In this document: one piece after another, positions 5,886 to 5,926 of the stretch | Layout of the letters: each line of letters opens with the position of its first letter | How positions within the stretch are numbered: position 1 is the first letter of the stretch | The notes under the pieces: generated by a model | What the model was told of the DNA's origin: nothing | The model's input: only the letters and a program-made list of their open reading frames with translations | The model's database searches: none | Assembly (NCBI GenBank): GCA_937952455.1 | Contig: CALFYU010000354.1 | Location: forward strand, 1-5,926 | Reading direction: 5' to 3' | Length of the DNA stretch: 5,926 bases | Source of the DNA: an uncultured Planctomycetaceae bacterium | GTDB lineage: Bacteria > Planctomycetota > Planctomycetia > Planctomycetales > Planctomycetaceae | Made by a program: the position numbers and the translations under genes

Positions 5886-5891
5886 GGAGGG
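5886..5891 (+). promoter_or_regulatory. Ribosome binding site for the gene at the right edge
   Basis: GGAGGG lies 4 nt before the ATG at 5896. An in-frame ATG at 5884 overlaps this site and would add four residues (MEGC). The purine-rich core favours 5896, although the spacing is short. Confidence 0.55.
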
Positions 5892-5895
5892 TTGC

Positions 5896-5926
5896 ATGGC
5901 AACAAAGATCGATCCGCAAATCCTGG
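5896..5926 (+). CDS. Start of a truncated gene, possibly fliA (sigma-28)
   Basis: Only ten codons are visible (MATKIDPQIL) before the window ends. A strong GGAGGG precedes the ATG, so a gene start here is likely. Identity cannot be read from ten residues. The guess of the flagellar sigma factor FliA rests on gene order, since flhA-flhF-flhG is often followed by fliA (sigD) in many bacteria. The short polar N-terminus leading into a presumed helix would also fit. A chemotaxis gene is the main alternative. Confidence 0.45.
   Translation, partial: MATKIDPQIL

Overview
The window carries the core of a bacterial flagellar export and placement locus, read on the + strand: flhA (796-2916), flhF (2987-4291) and flhG (4363-5298). 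A small predicted two-helix membrane protein follows (5486-5725). The first codons of another gene, cut by the window edge (5896-5926), are probably the flagellar sigma factor fliA; this is judged from position only. A small single-pass membrane protein of unknown function lies divergently on the - strand (145-525). The DNA is moderately GC-rich. I infer a planctomycete or similar Gram-negative bacterium from the style of the FlhA/FlhF/FlhG sequences, the presence of unknown short membrane proteins and the loose gene spacing. This is a judgement without a database search, so the phylum is uncertain.

Region by region: 1-144 holds no supportable gene, only a short inverted repeat, a TTGCCTCA direct repeat and a stretch resembling a dispersed intergenic repeat. 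Positions 145-525 encode the unknown membrane protein. Positions 526-795 form a divergent intergenic region with weak promoter candidates for both directions. Just upstream of flhA it also has a compact repeat/hairpin (746-777) that looks like an operator or leader element. The three flagellar genes are separated by gaps of 70 and 71 nt, each containing a small GC-rich hairpin. Positions 5299-5485 hold no convincing gene but do contain a sigma-28-like promoter candidate. Positions 5726-5895 hold a perfect 12-bp palindrome and lead into the last gene, which has a strong ribosome binding site.

How the genes work together: FlhA is the inner-membrane gate of the flagellar type III export apparatus, and its cytoplasmic domain receives export substrates. 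FlhF is an SRP-type GTPase that marks where a flagellum is built. FlhG is its MinD-type ATPase partner, which stimulates FlhF and limits flagellar number. This FlhG carries a complete N-terminal DQAxxLR motif, the known FlhF-activating element, so the pair should be functionally coupled. FlhF plus FlhG usually means polar or otherwise numerically controlled flagella. The most interesting points for follow-up are the small membrane protein between flhG and the presumed fliA, the A9 tract inside flhG, the lack of a Shine-Dalgarno sequence before flhG, and the repeat/hairpin before flhA.
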